NCBI RefSeq assembly: GCF_958450345.1
Contig: NC_088781.1
Location: 78,319,797-78,383,796, forward strand
Length of the DNA: 64,000 nucleotides
Direction: 5' to 3'
From: Calliphora vicina
Lineage: Eukaryota > Arthropoda > Insecta > Diptera > Calliphoridae
Shown here: positions 10,432-21,300 of the stretch, piece after piece
Position numbering within the stretch: position 1 is the first letter of the stretch
Layout of the letters: each line of letters opens with the position of its first letter
Program-made: the position numbers and the translations under genes
Notes under the pieces: generated by a model
The model's database searches: none
The model's input: only the letters and a program-made list of their open reading frames with translations
Told to the model about the DNA's origin: nothing

Positions 10432-11008
10432 TGCCGGCCCCCTTGCACAGGTGCAACAAGAATTGCATCGCTGAGTCGGTTAATTGTAGCAACCATTTCT
10501 CGAAGTAGCTGGTGGGTGGTTGCTTGGCCTGCAGATTGTTGCTCTAACTGCCGTTGTATAGAAGTAGGCCTTCTACTTGAGCGCAACTGTCGGGCGGTTA
10601 CAATCTCTCCAGAAGCAGAGCTCGACTCATCGCGATTATTTATACGACGAGCTTGTTGTTGCAACCTACGAACTGGTGGAGGTGGTGGTGCTGCTCTGTC
10701 AACTATACGGCGGTTAATTTGAAGCCGGTCTTGAACGGATCGGCTTGTGCAGAATGTGTCGCTGACGATTGCCTTGGCCGCTGCCTATGCAAAAGAGTGT
10801 GATGCAACAATCCGCATTTTCGACATATGGAACTGGATGTACATTCGTTAACCACATGTGTTTGAGAAAGGCAGTTCGAACAGTAACCATGAACTCGCAC
10901 GTTGTACATTCGCTGAGGAACTGAAAAACTCAGAAAAACTCTACAAGCACGCAAGTGATGGTGCTGGAAACAGACAAGGCAGGTTTCTGAACGACGAGCT
11001 GGCTCCAT
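10362..11008 (-). pseudogene. BEL#2 3' zinc-knuckle ORF downstream of integrase
   Basis: The minus-strand ORF starting at 11008 begins MEPARRSETCLVCFQHHHLR and carries two Cys/His groups: C-x2-C with HHHLRAC, and CSNCLSQTHVVNEC followed by CRKCGLLHHTLLH, like retroviral nucleocapsid knuckles. After a frameshift near 10725-10750 the second frame (to 10362) has a Pro run, an Arg-rich stretch, a helical region LLREMVATINRLSDAI and an acidic end inside the LTR. BEL Gag is normally upstream of pol, so a separate nucleic-acid-binding protein after integrase is unusual. Similar short HHTLLH proteins occur in other flies to my recollection. Units 2 and 3 keep only the first ~60 codons. Confidence 0.7.
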
Positions 11009-11124
11009 TACTGATCTGAAAGGAAGAATAAACGAAAAAAAAGAAGAAAGTGGGAAATGGATAAGAGGAAGAGTACAATAATAACGTGATTACGGTTTAA
11101 AACTAGACTAAGAGAAGAAATTAG

Positions 11125-12534
11125 CTACTTATCCAAGATTGGCAACCAACAGAGTTTCACTATGGGTCGAGTAACCAAACCACACTGTGTTCGGATATCA
11201 GCTACTCTTATTCTTTTATCCGATCCATGATAGACGGTTTCAATGCGGCCCAATCTCCAATCATTAGGCGGAAGTAATTCATCCTTTACAATAACAAAAT
11301 CTCCCACTAGTAACTCCTTCTTCGGGTAACGCCATTTGTAGCGTTTGTGCAGTTCTTGTAAATAATCTGCTTTCCATCTTTGCGCAAATCGATGATGAAG
11401 AGCCTTTAGTTTCTCCCATCGGTTAAGAAGGGAGATATTCAAGTCATCCTCTGCCATTTCCGGTGGAACCATTATAGGCGCACCTCGTAGAAAGTGTCCG
11501 GCAGTTAATACGTTTAAATCCTCAGGGTCTTCGGTCATCGGAGATAAAGGACGAGAGTTAAGAACGCCTTCAATTCTAACTAAAAGAGTAGAAAATTCTT
11601 CGAAATTAAATTTTTGATTCCCTACAACCTTCCTAAAGTGAAGCTTGAAGCTTTTAACTCCAGCTTCCCACAGGCCTCCCATATGCGGTGCACTAGGTGG
11701 TATGAATTTCCATTCGAAGCCGTGGAGAGCATATTTTTCAGATATCTCTTTAGAAGATTGTCTAAGAAATGCAGCGTATTCATCAAGTAATGCTTTACTT
11801 GCGCCTACAAAATTTGTACCATTATCTGACATGATACGTTTGGGTAAACCACGTCTTCCAACGAATCTGTCAAACGTGGCCAGGAAAGCCTGAGATGAAA
11901 GACTTGAGCATGGTTCAAGGTGAATAGACCTAGTAGCAAAGCATACAAATATACCTGCGTAGCCCTTCATATATGGAAAATTTCTTAGATGGCCGGCCTT
12001 TATCTGAAACGGACCAGCAAAGTCTATCCCCGTAAAGGTAAAAGGCAAGGAGAACGTAGTTCTCTCAGCTGGTAAGGCAGCCATAATCTGAGATAAAACT
12101 CTCTGCTTATAGCGAACACGGATCAAGCACTTGTTTATACATTTTTTAATGGCTCTTTTAAGAGCAGGGATATAGAATTGATATCTCACCATATTCATCA
12201 TCAGTGAAATATTAGCGTGCATTAGATTGTTGTGCATAAAGTTTAGTATCATTTCGTAAAGATTTGATTCATAAGGAATAATTGTCGGATATCTTTCATC
12301 GTAAGTTAAAGATGAGTTAACCAAGCGACCGTTAACTCTAAGAAGTCCATTAGGATCTAAAAACGGGTTCAAAGTAATGAGAGAACTCTTCTTCGAAATC
12401 GGCCTGGAGTTGAACAAATCATCATATTCATCAGCATAGTAAGCCCGTTGAGTCAATTTAATAAGCACCGTTTTTGACCTATTTAGTTCGTTCTGAGAAA
12501 GAGTCTCGGTATGAATTTCACGATTTTTGTTCAT
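11125..12534 (-). CDS. BEL#2 integrase, unit 1 copy
   Basis: An open frame of 469 codons, the C-terminal part of pol; the ATG at 12534 is probably internal. The zinc-binding region lies at residues ~100-137 (HNNLMH ... CINKC). The core has Asp in FTGIDFAGP (~168), Asp in RIMSDNGTNF (~236) and Glu in RIEGVLNSRPL (~318). The C-terminal DUF5641-like domain has VGDFVIVKDELLPPNDWRLG. It is complete for a BEL/Pao integrase and uninterrupted. The stop lies about 120 bp upstream (on the minus strand) of the zinc-knuckle ORF. Residue 92 is Tyr here and Cys in units 2 and 3. Confidence 0.9.
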   Translation of the reverse strand: MNKNREIHTETLSQNELNRSKTVLIKLTQRAYYADEYDDLFNSRPISKKSSLITLNPFLDPNGLLRVNGRLVNSSLTYDERYPTIIPYESNLYEMILNFMHNNLMHANISLMMNMVRYQFYIPALKRAIKKCINKCLIRVRYKQRVLSQIMAALPAERTTFSLPFTFTGIDFAGPFQIKAGHLRNFPYMKGYAGIFVCFATRSIHLEPCSSLSSQAFLATFDRFVGRRGLPKRIMSDNGTNFVGASKALLDEYAAFLRQSSKEISEKYALHGFEWKFIPPSAPHMGGLWEAGVKSFKLHFRKVVGNQKFNFEEFSTLLVRIEGVLNSRPLSPMTEDPEDLNVLTAGHFLRGAPIMVPPEMAEDDLNISLLNRWEKLKALHHRFAQRWKADYLQELHKRYKWRYPKKELLVGDFVIVKDELLPPNDWRLGRIETVYHGSDKRIRVADIRTQCGLVTRPIVKLCWLPILDK

Positions 12535-12779
12535 GTAAGCACCACGTGAAGTGCTCGGTGATATCTCGTAAAACTATTTATGATATAAAATTCATCACCT
12601 GTTTCCTTTCTTGCTCGAGTAACTTGATATCTTGAGGGAGGTAATGCTTCGTTAGCTAATAATTTTTTCAAATTCAATTCCTTATTAGATGACGAAAGAG
12701 TATCTGAATCATTTGTGCAATGAACTTGTAGAACTTTCCTTTGTTCTGATGGTGCCTGTAACGTTTGATTCGAAAATGG

Positions 12780-13121
12780 TCAATGCTCCTGAGCGCTGAG
12801 AAGCCAAATGGGTCCGTGCCACCACAATGGATTTTTCAAAAGCCCCTGCGTATTACAACCTCTATTTCCAAGATCTGCCGGATTTTCAGAAGTGGGCACA
12901 TGTCTCCAGGTAGCATCACCAACATTCTCTATAATCTTGGTAGTTCTATTAGCTACAAATGTTTTCCATGTAGATGGATGGTTTTGAAGCCATGCAAGGA
13001 CAATAGTAGAGTCTGTCCACAGATGGACCGATGCATTTGAAAATAAGCCTTCAGATACGGCGTGCCTTACTTATTTTGAAAGAAGTAGTGCGCCACACAG
13101 TTCTAATCGTGTGGCGCACGA
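12780..13121 (-). pseudogene. BEL#2 RNase H region, unit 1 copy
   Basis: Too broken to give a long ATG-started ORF, but 13068-12780 reads openly as the RNase H part of pol: VHLWTDSTIVLAWLQNHP, WRHVPTSENPADLGNRG and WWHGPIWLL, close to the BEL#1 region at 4654-5226. An in-frame TAA precedes it, and a TGA ends it at 12780. 12535-12779 is degraded linker to integrase. A small inverted duplication at 13088-13130 disrupts the junction with the RT frame. Confidence 0.75.
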
Positions 13122-13130
13122 TTAGAATAC
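13088..13130. repeat. Short quasi-palindromic insertion in BEL#2 pol
   Basis: GTGCGCCACAC and GTGTGGCGCAC form one inverted pair. TTCTAATCGTG and CACGATTAGAA form an overlapping second pair. This looks like a template-switch product. It is present in all three units (around 29188 and 38640), so it predates the triplication. Confidence 0.75.
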
Positions 13131-14066
13131 TAGCGGAGCTACCTTACTCTTTGCCACCAATAAATGTGAACTTCTTTCTTTGGAATTTTCAGACCTAATG
13201 TAAAGAGTGGCACAATATGCCACTTCCGAGGCATCGCAAAACCCATGCAACTGAATTAAATTTTCAGGTTGAAAATTTACCCAGCGTGGTATTCTAATTG
13301 CTTCAATGTGTATGAAATTCTCGATAAACGTGTTCCATTTAACTAAAATGTGCGATTTTACATTTTCGTCCCACTCAACGCCATCTTGCCATAGTTCCTG
13401 AAGGAGAATTTTGGCTTGAATAATTATAGGCGTTAGCCATCCTGCCGGGTCAAAAAGTTTCGCAACGCAAGACAAGATTTGTCTTTTTGTTACATTTTTC
13501 CCAATATTAATCGGTTCTATTTTGTATGTAAAGACATCACTCATTGCGTTCCACCGAATTCCTAGAGTCTTTGTGGAACTTGAATCATCAAATTTCAAAA
13601 AATCGTCATTTAAAAGATTTTCTTTGGGAACGTTATTTAATAATTGCGCATTATTTGCTGTTATTTTCTTCAATGGAAATCCTGCTGAATTAAGAGCGTT
13701 GCATAATTGTTTCTGAGATTCCATTACTGTTTATATTGTGTGTCCCCCTGATAACACATCGTCAACATATGTCTCCTTTCGTAATATTCTTGACGATAAT
13801 GGAAATTTAGTCTCTGTGAAGAAGTGTCCTAATAGCCAGGTAGGGTGCGCAAAGGTTACAGTGGATAACTCGTAATCTTTTATGTATCCTAAGTTATTAT
13901 CTTGGAATAAAATTCTCTGATAGGGTCTATCTGAATCATTAATTACTATTTGACGATACATTTTTTCGATATCGCCATTGAAGACATATTTATATTTCCT
14001 CCAGTTTAATATTATAGTCATTAAATCTGACTGAAGAGTTGGCCCACTATGCAGTATATCATTCAA
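13122..14066 (-). pseudogene. BEL#2 reverse transcriptase and Pao connection domain, unit 1 copy
   Basis: Two adjacent frames. 14066-13731 has SGPTLQSDLM, FNGDIEKMYRQI and the YVDD active site (YVDDVLSGG) near 13765. 13724-13122 has the Pao-type connection (TLGIRWNAMSDVF, RQILSCVAKLFDPAGWLTP) and the start of RNase H (IQLHGFCDASEVAYCA). The RT N-terminal part is short and a stop separates the frames at 13731, so the polyprotein is not continuous. Unit 2 differs by at least one substitution (Asp to Tyr in the FDDSS stretch). Confidence 0.85.
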
Positions 14067-14123
14067 GGAATATGAACTCTTCGTCTTAAGCGATCCATTG
14101 AATACAATGCGGACTTTTGTTGC

Positions 14124-14609
14124 CTAACTTATGCATAACTTATGCATATGGCCTAACTCTATATATTTTTCTAAAATTTTATTATAAACATCCAAAAGAT
14201 CAGCCGTTTTCTTCAAATTTGACTCGATTTGAATGTATTGTTGTTTCGCTTGATAACGGGATGAATTTAAAAACAAAGACTTTGGAAATTCTTGTTTAAA
14301 AGGAAGTTTTACCACATATCGGCCATCCTCCCGCCGATACGTTGTTTTTGAATAATGTTCCTCGCAAAATTTGTCTTCCTCTGATAAAACTGAATTATTC
14401 GAAATTTCCTCTGTTTCCCAAAATGTTCTTAATTGAATACATATATCGTTTGTTTCATTAGGTTTTTCATTAACATCTACTGCAACTAGTGACAATGAGC
14501 TTATCTTGAAGGGTCCATAGATAAACCATCCATAAACAGAATTCAACCTATTTTGAATTCGCTCAGTCAAGAAAGACCTTTTTGATGCAGAGTCAATCAG
14601 TGCTCTAAC
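14124..14609 (-). pseudogene. BEL#2 protease C-part and protease-RT linker, unit 1 copy
   Basis: Begins at the insertion point of the TIR element. The active-site stretch VRALIDSASKRSFL matches the DUF1758/retropepsin motif but reads D-S-A rather than D-S-G. About 15 residues later it jumps to YGWFIYGP, a block normally over 100 residues downstream, so most of the protease is deleted. The linker to RT follows (YVVKLPFKQEFP, QYIQIESNLKKTADLLDVYNKILEKYIELGHM). The upstream half of the protease lies at 49060-49251. Confidence 0.8.
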
Positions 14610-15017
14610 CAAGGTCTATTAATAAGATCTGTGCAACTAAACAGCTGATAATTTTTTGTCCCTTTGTGTTTACATACTGTGTTTGTCAAAATTTGTTTAC
14701 ATTTTTAGAGCGACATTGTATTTTTTTCAAATTTGTTTACTTTTCTAACTTTTAGTGACAAAATTGAAAACTGAAAAAATAAATTAAAAACATAAAAAAA
14801 TAATAAAAAGTGTCGTGAACATATTAAAAACGAAAAAATAAATTAAAAACATAAAAAAATTAATAAAAAATGCGTTACTGCTCTTCAATAGTTATTGAAT
14901 TTCATATATCTAAAAAAATAAATGTATGTTGTTGAAAATAAAATTATATTATGTATGTTTGTTTTGGTAATGTTTTTGACAAGTTCAGTATAGTTTTACA
15001 CAAACAAAATGCCTGTT
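14610..15017. mobile_element. TIR element (8-bp duplication), left part, unit 1 copy
   Basis: The left terminus CAAGGTCTATTAATAAGATC (29 bp with one mismatch to the right terminus at 49023-49051) is flanked by GCTCTAAC at 14602-14609, duplicated at 49052-49059. A CA start and an 8-bp duplication fit hAT or P superfamilies. The remaining ~370 bp are A/T-rich with a duplicated AAAAAATAAATTAAAAACAT stretch and no ORF, so a non-autonomous element of ~450 bp before the Helentron landed in it. Confidence 0.75.
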
Positions 15018-15439
15018 TATACCCTACACCACCATAGTGGGGAGGGTATTATGCGTTTGTGCAGATGTTTGTAACGTCCAAAAATATTAGTCTAGCACCC
15101 ACCTTAAAGTATACCGATCGACTTAGAATCACTTTCTGAGTCGATTAAACGATGTCCGTCCGTCCGTCTGGTTGGCTGGCTGGCTGTCCATGTAAACCTT
15201 GTGCGCAAAGTACAGTTCGCAATTTTTAATATATTTCGATAAAATTTGGTACATATAATTTTTTCGGCCCAAGGACGAACCCTATTGAAACTGGCTGAAA
15301 TCGGTCCATTATTTCATATAGCCCCCATACAAATGTCCTCCCGAAATTGGACTTTATCGGTCATAAATGTTTATTTATATATGTATCTACACAAATTTCG
15401 CTCCAAATAACTTTTATACATACGAAATTAATGTCACCA

Positions 15440-16215
15440 AATTTTATTACGATCGGTGCATAATTAGTCATAGCTCCCATATAAGACCCGCTTCCGAAAA
15501 TCACTTTAACGTGCATAAATCTCTTAAAAATGTTGGTATACAGACAAAATTCAATATAAATAACTTTCATAAAGACATAAATCACACGACCTAATTTCAT
15601 GTTGATCGGTCCATAACTGGTCATAGCTCCCTTATAAGGAGTACTTCCGATAATAACTTTAACGTGCATAAATGTCTTAAAAATATAGGTATCCAAATTA
15701 AATTCAACACAAATAAGTTTCATATATATACAAATCATGTCACCTAATTCTATCACTATCGGTCCATAATTAGTCATAGCTCCGATATAAGGCCGTCTTC
15801 CGAAAATCATTTTAACGAGTATTAATGTTTTAACAAAACTGGTATCCAAATAAAATTCAACACAAGTAAGTTTCATATAAACACAAATCATGTCACCTAA
15901 TTTTATCACGATCGGTCCATAATTACTCATATCTCCCTTGTAAGGATCACTTCCGAAAATAACTTTAACGAGCATAAATGTCGTACAAATATAGGTATCC
16001 AACTGAAATTCAACTAAAATAAGTTTCACATATACACAAATCACATCACCTATTTCTATAACTATCGGTCCATAATTAGTCATAGCTCGATATAATGCCC
16101 ACTTCCTAAAATCACGTTAACGGGCAATATTGTCTTAAAAAATCTTTTATACATATAAAATTTAACACAAATAAGTTTCATATAAACACAAATCATGTCA
16201 CCTAATAATATGACG
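15440..16215. repeat. 153-bp degenerate tandem repeats (~5 units)
   Basis: Units are anchored by ATCGGTCCATAATTAGTCAT at about 15458, 15605, 15758, 15910 and 16062. Each contains CTTCCGAAAATAACTTTAAC and ATAAGTTTCATAT. The unit is 51 codons long and open on the minus strand, which gives a 240-codon ORF (16083-15361). I regard that ORF as a by-product of the repeat. Confidence 0.85.
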
Positions 16216-16329
16216 ATTGGCTCACACGTCCGCTTTTTTGCAAAATCGGTGTATATAGAGTAAACTCCAATAAATATACATATCTTTTAAAATGTATATA
16301 AATAGCTAAAAGGGTGTTTGTTTTAATAT

Positions 16330-16405
16330 CCCACATATGGGTTGTGGACTCCATGAAACAAAATATCCTATAAATTGCTTTCAGAGTCCACAGACCACAT
16401 GTGGG
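16330..16405. other. Hairpin upstream of RepHel
   Basis: CCCACATATGGGTTGTGGAC (16330-) pairs with GTCCACAGACCACATGTGGG (-16405), about 22 bp with three mismatches around a 32-nt loop. It is followed by a third half-copy, GGCTGTGGACT, at 16420-16430. It is conserved in all three units (c. 32430 and 41882). Confidence 0.7.
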
Positions 16406-16757
16406 CTTGAAAATTGTTTGGCTGTGGACTGTTAACGTGCATAAAAATGCTTAAAAACTGTAGGTATACAAATAAAATTCTTCTCATGAACTCCAAAAAC
16501 AGGTAAATAATTAGCACGTGCAAAATAAGTGCCCAATTACAGATATATTTACCTGTATATTATTCAAACGAATGAAATATTCCTCAACAGATACAGGTAC
16601 GGCTATAAATTAAGTAGTGCCTGCTTAAGGATAGGTCAAAATTCCATAATTACCTGTAATACACATAATATTTACCAAAGCTGATGGAATTTTTGGAAAA
16701 CAATTCAGTTTCAATTTAATATTTCAAAAGGAAAGACGTACGCGGAAAAAATTAAAA

Positions 16758-17957
16758 ATGCCAAGAACACGTAAGCAGAGTGCCAAACACCGCCAAGTTA
16801 TACAAAGGAACCGAATGCAACAATTACGACTTGCCGAAGAGGCAGAGGACAATATATTACATTCTGTTGCAAATCGCTCAATTCAGAGGAGACCTGCTTC
16901 AAACATGCAGAGGTCTTATAACAGTGCTTGGCGTCGCAATCGTCGACAAGACGCTGAATTTCGACAAACAGAACAGGAACGTGATATTGCTAATCGACAA
17001 CATAGACGTAATGATCCTTCATACCGTCAAATGGAGCTGGAGCGTGACGATGCTAATCGACAACATAGACGTAATGATCCTTCATACCGTCAAATGGAGC
17101 TGGAGCGTGATGATGCTAATCGACAACATAGACGTGCTGATCCATTATACCATCAATTTGAGCTGGACCAGGATATGTCTAATAGACAACACAGACGCGC
17201 TGATCCATCATATCGTCAAGCGGAACAGTTCCAGGATACATTGGCACATCAAAACCGACGTTCTAATGTATTATACCAACAAGAAGAGCAAAGACGAAAT
17301 ACTATGGAACACCAAAATAGACGCAATGATCACGAATATAGAGTGCAAGAGCAAGCCAGAGCATCTCAGTCGAAGAAATGATGATGACTATAGATTACAA
17401 GAGCAAGCCAGAAACACAGCCGAGCATCTTCGTCGACGAAATGATGAGGAATATAGATCACAAGAGCAAGCACGTAATACGGAACAACATCGAACAATGC
17501 GAGATGATCCACAATACCATGCATTAGATCAGTCTAGGAATACGTTGCGTCGTTCGTTGCGTCGACAAAATATGCAATATAGAGCATTGGAGCAACAACA
17601 AAATACTACACATAGACATCTAATACGTACGATGGAGCGCCAAAGCCAACATGATGTACAAAGAAATGGCCATGATAGAGTTCTTCGTCATAGACGTGAT
17701 GATACCAACAGAGAAAGGGAAAGCAATCGCCAAGCACAACGGAATAGACAAATCAGGGAGGAACTACCTGAAGAATATATGGAGGAAAACAGACGCTTAT
17801 TAGTCGTAAACCGAAACTCGATGCGATTCAGCAGGTACAATGACGTCATTAAACAAGGGCCAACATTAGTATGTACCTGTTGTGGAGGATTATGGTTCAA
17901 ACATCAAGTAGAGCAAATATCACGGGATCGAATTAATGTAAGTACTGATTTTATTAA
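16758..17957 (+). pseudogene. Helentron RepHel N-terminus with 21-residue Arg-rich repeats, unit 1
   Basis: From the ATG at 16758 the protein starts with a basic segment (MPRTRKQSAKHRQ). About ten tandem repeats of ~21 residues follow, of the form RRxDPxYRQxExxxDxANRQ; periodicity is 63 bp. The frame shifts near 17355-17375 into the frame that carries the last four repeats and a Cys motif, PTLVCTCCGGLWF, typical of the region before the Rep domain in Helitron proteins. The repeats resemble the 23-residue STPR DNA-binding repeats in style, but that link is inference. The gypsy element interrupts the frame at 17957; it continues at 22810. Unit 1 retains 19 bp (16935-16953) that unit 3 lacks. 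Confidence 0.75.
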
Positions 17958-18153
17958 TGTTATATTCATATAGTATATCAGCTGAATTAATCAATGAGAA
18001 TAAGTCATAAATCTTACAGCGCTTCTTGTATGTCAACTAATGAAAGAATATAGATTAAGAATAATGAAATAAAAGTATTCAGTAATCAACCACATTGAGA
18101 AGAGGTCGTTTTCATTCATTTCATTCTCCACACTCTCACCTCACGACATTACA
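17958..18153 (+). repeat. Gypsy 5' LTR
   Basis: TGTTATATTC...CGACATTACA, 196 bp, apparently identical to 22614-22809. A probable primer-binding site, TGGCGACGAGGAC, begins one base after it, at 18155. Confidence 0.92.
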
Positions 18154-18376
18154 CTGGCGACGAGGACAAAAGAAAAATAAGAAAAAACCGTGTGCTTAAC
18201 CAAAAAATTTGTTATATTCGTTGGGCAAACGTTTTGTATTACAAAAATTTTAACTGCAAAAAAAAAAAAGAAAGAATAATTGCACTAAAATAGTGAAATT
18301 TATATTTATAAAATAAGTGGCTTAATAAGCAATTAATTTTTAAACAAACAGCAGTAAAAACACAAAAGTCATCAAT

Positions 18377-21300
18377 ATGACAGAAGATGCTTCTACCACA
18401 CGCGGTATAACCAACAGCGCCAACCAAACCTCAATGACAACTCCAAACCAATATTACGCAACGTTGTTGCCGGAGTTCACACCATCAAGAGAGAAATGGA
18501 CGATCTGGAAGCAAAAGCTTGATTTACATTTTATGGAGTTAAACATCACTGAAGAAAATGCCAAAAAGGTGACGCTGTTAAAGTTAGTAGGTGCTGAGGC
18601 GTACAATACACTACACAGCGTATGCAGTCCACACGCACCAATTTCCCTGGCGTACAAAGAATTGTGTACACTTCTTTATACCCATTATATGCCTCCAGTA
18701 ATTATATTTCACGAAAGAAAAAAATTCCATGGAGCCACAAAAGACTCCAGTGAAAGTGTAGCGGAGTGGTACGCGAGAGTTAAAAAACTTGCCTTAAGTT
18801 GTAAATTCGACAACAACTTAGATGCATTTATTCTCAATCAATTCGTAATGGGGCTTCCCGATAAAATTTTCGAACGAATGTGTGAGGAGGATGAACGGCT
18901 GACGGCAGATGAAGCTTTGCGTAAAGCAATGATATTGGAGACAAAATTAGCAGCGAAGAGCAGCGAAGTCGACGTTAGCGCAGTTAATTACATCAAGCAG
19001 CGTAGGAGTAAGGGAGAAAGCAGAAACAACAAGAATTTTAGACAAAACAACAATCGTGACAACAACAATGAGAGAATTAAAGAAAAGAAACGTAACACGT
19101 GTTCCCACTGTGGTTGGAAAAATCACTCATCCAATGAATGCCGATACAAAAACAGCACATGCAATTTTTGCAACAAAATTGGGCACTTGGCATCAGTATG
19201 CCGAACTAAGTCTAACAAAATTAATTATGTGTCAAATAATAGTAATAAACAAGATGATGATGATGTTAATAACATATTCAATTCTGTTTTCAGTATCAGT
19301 ACGGATGGTAATGTGAGTAAGATGTACTCGCTTTCAGTAGTTATTGACGGGACTAAGGTTGCAGCAACGTGTGACACTGGCGCGCCATGCATCTTGGTTG
19401 CTGATTCATTTTTCAAAAATCAGAAGAACAAAACTTTGTTAAAATGTACTACACCGTATGTTAATTATAGCGGTAACAAAATAGAGATAATTGGTGAGTA
19501 CGACGCTTCAATTTCATATTTAGGTATTACAAAAAATTTAAAAGTTGTTGTTTCAAAATCGGACAATCCACCCTTACTTGGTAGAACTTTTCTACGTGCT
19601 TTTGGTTTCGAATTATTGCAAGTAAACTCCGTAAATACTGAGGGCGGTTGTGATGAAATTATAGCGCAAATTAAACAAAAATATTCGAATGTTTTTAATA
19701 ATGAACTAGGCAAGTATAGGTTCAGTGAAGTATCTTTGTCTCTGAAAGAGAATGTAACTCCAATTTTCTGTAAACCGCGATCGCTTCCACTCGCTTGGAA
19801 AGACAAAATCGAAACAAAATTGCGCGACATGATAAAAATGGATGTTTTGGAAATCGTTGATAATTCCGACTGGGGGACGCCTCTTGTGCCAGTTCTTAAG
19901 CCAAATGGCGATTTTAGAATATGCGCTGACTACAAAGTCACTATAAATAAATACTTAAATGATGTTAAGTATCCCTTACCACGTATAGAGGAAATTTTCG
20001 CGTCGCTGGAAGGGGGCCAGCTCTTCACAAAGCTGGATATGTCAAATGCGTATAACCAATTGGTTTTAGACTCCAACTCTCAGCAACTTTGCACATGGAG
20101 TACGCATATTGGCACATTGAAGGTCAAACGTCTTCCTTTTGGCGTTAAAACGGCTGCGTCAATTTTTCAAAAGACTGTTGAAAATCTTTTTCGTGGAATT
20201 TCACATGTAGTTGTCTACCAGGACGATATTACAATCACTGGCAGAAATCTACAGGAACATTTACAAACATTAGATTCAGTTTTGTCAAAGCTGAGTTCTG
20301 CGGGCTTTACCTTAAATGAGGGAAAATGTAAATTTTTTAAACCCGAGGTAACCTATTTAGGTTTTCGAATAGATAAATATGGTCTTCGAAAAACACCAGA
20401 GCGGATATCATGCATTGAAAACTCACCGACACCAACCAATGTGACCGAACTTAAAGCCTTTGCCGGCATGGTGAATTATTATTCCAAATTTGTAAGCAAT
20501 TTTGCTCTCAAAATGATTCCTTTATATAATTTACTATCAAAAAATGTAAAATTCTTTTGGTCAAAGGAATGTCAGCAGGCATACGAACAAATCAAAAAAG
20601 ATATTATATCAGATCAAGTTTTAATTCATTTCAACGCGAATTTACCTATTATCCTGACCACTGATGCTAGCAACAATGCCGTTGCCGGAGTGCTAAGCCA
20701 TAAGCTTCCTGATGACTCCTTAAGACCAATAGCATTTATTTCTCGTGCGTTGACCAAAAGTGAATTAAACTACGCCCCTATTGAAAAAGAAGGTTTAGCC
20801 ATTATTTTCAGCGTTTCAAAATTGCGACAATATCTTTTGGGAAACAAGTTTACCATTCGCACAGATCATAAACCATTATTAACTTTATTTGGTCAAACGA
20901 AAGGGATACCTGTCATGGCAGCAGCTCGTATTCAGCGATGGGCAGTAATACTGTCAGGATTCGATTATGTTATCGAATATGTGAAAGGTGAACGCAATCA
21001 TGCTGATGGCTTGTCTAGAATGCCGCAATCAGTCGTTGTCAAAGATTATTGTGAAAAGAACTATGTAAATTTTATCGATTCAGAAAACTCCATGCATATA
21101 AACTTTCAAGACATTGCAAGAGAAACACAACGTGATCCGATATTATCGAAGGTTTATGAGGCAATTCAATCAGGCACTCTTCATAAGATGAAAGACTTAA
21201 TTTTTAAACCGTTTCGTGACAAAGTAAATGAATTGAATGTAGAATATGGTTGTGTAATGTGGGGATATAGGTCTGTTATTCCTCCAAAATTTAGACAGGA

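Larger units (their letters stand above)
15018..16757 (+). mobile_element. Helentron 5' terminal region, unit 1
   Basis: The 5' inverted-repeat arm TATACCCTACACCACCATAG (15018-15037) matches, in reverse complement, 48945-48962 near the Helentron 3' end. A GTCCGTCCGTC/GGCTGGCTGGC core lies at 15150-15185, a feature of mini-me/Helentron elements. A 153-bp tandem repeat array follows, then a hairpin at 16330-16405 and an AT-rich leader with inverted CAGGTAAAT/ATTTACCTG pairs around 16500-16555. The RepHel frame begins at 16758. The exact 5' nucleotide is not certain. Confidence 0.75.

Noticed and set aside
11645..11893. Plus-strand ORFs such as 11645-11893 and 12765-13040 and their copies
   Set aside because: Antisense shadows of BEL#2 integrase and RNase H.
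15361..16083. 240-codon minus-strand protein, also in units 2 and 3
   Set aside because: Generated by the 153-bp tandem repeat in the Helentron leader; no start context or domain and repeats diverge freely.
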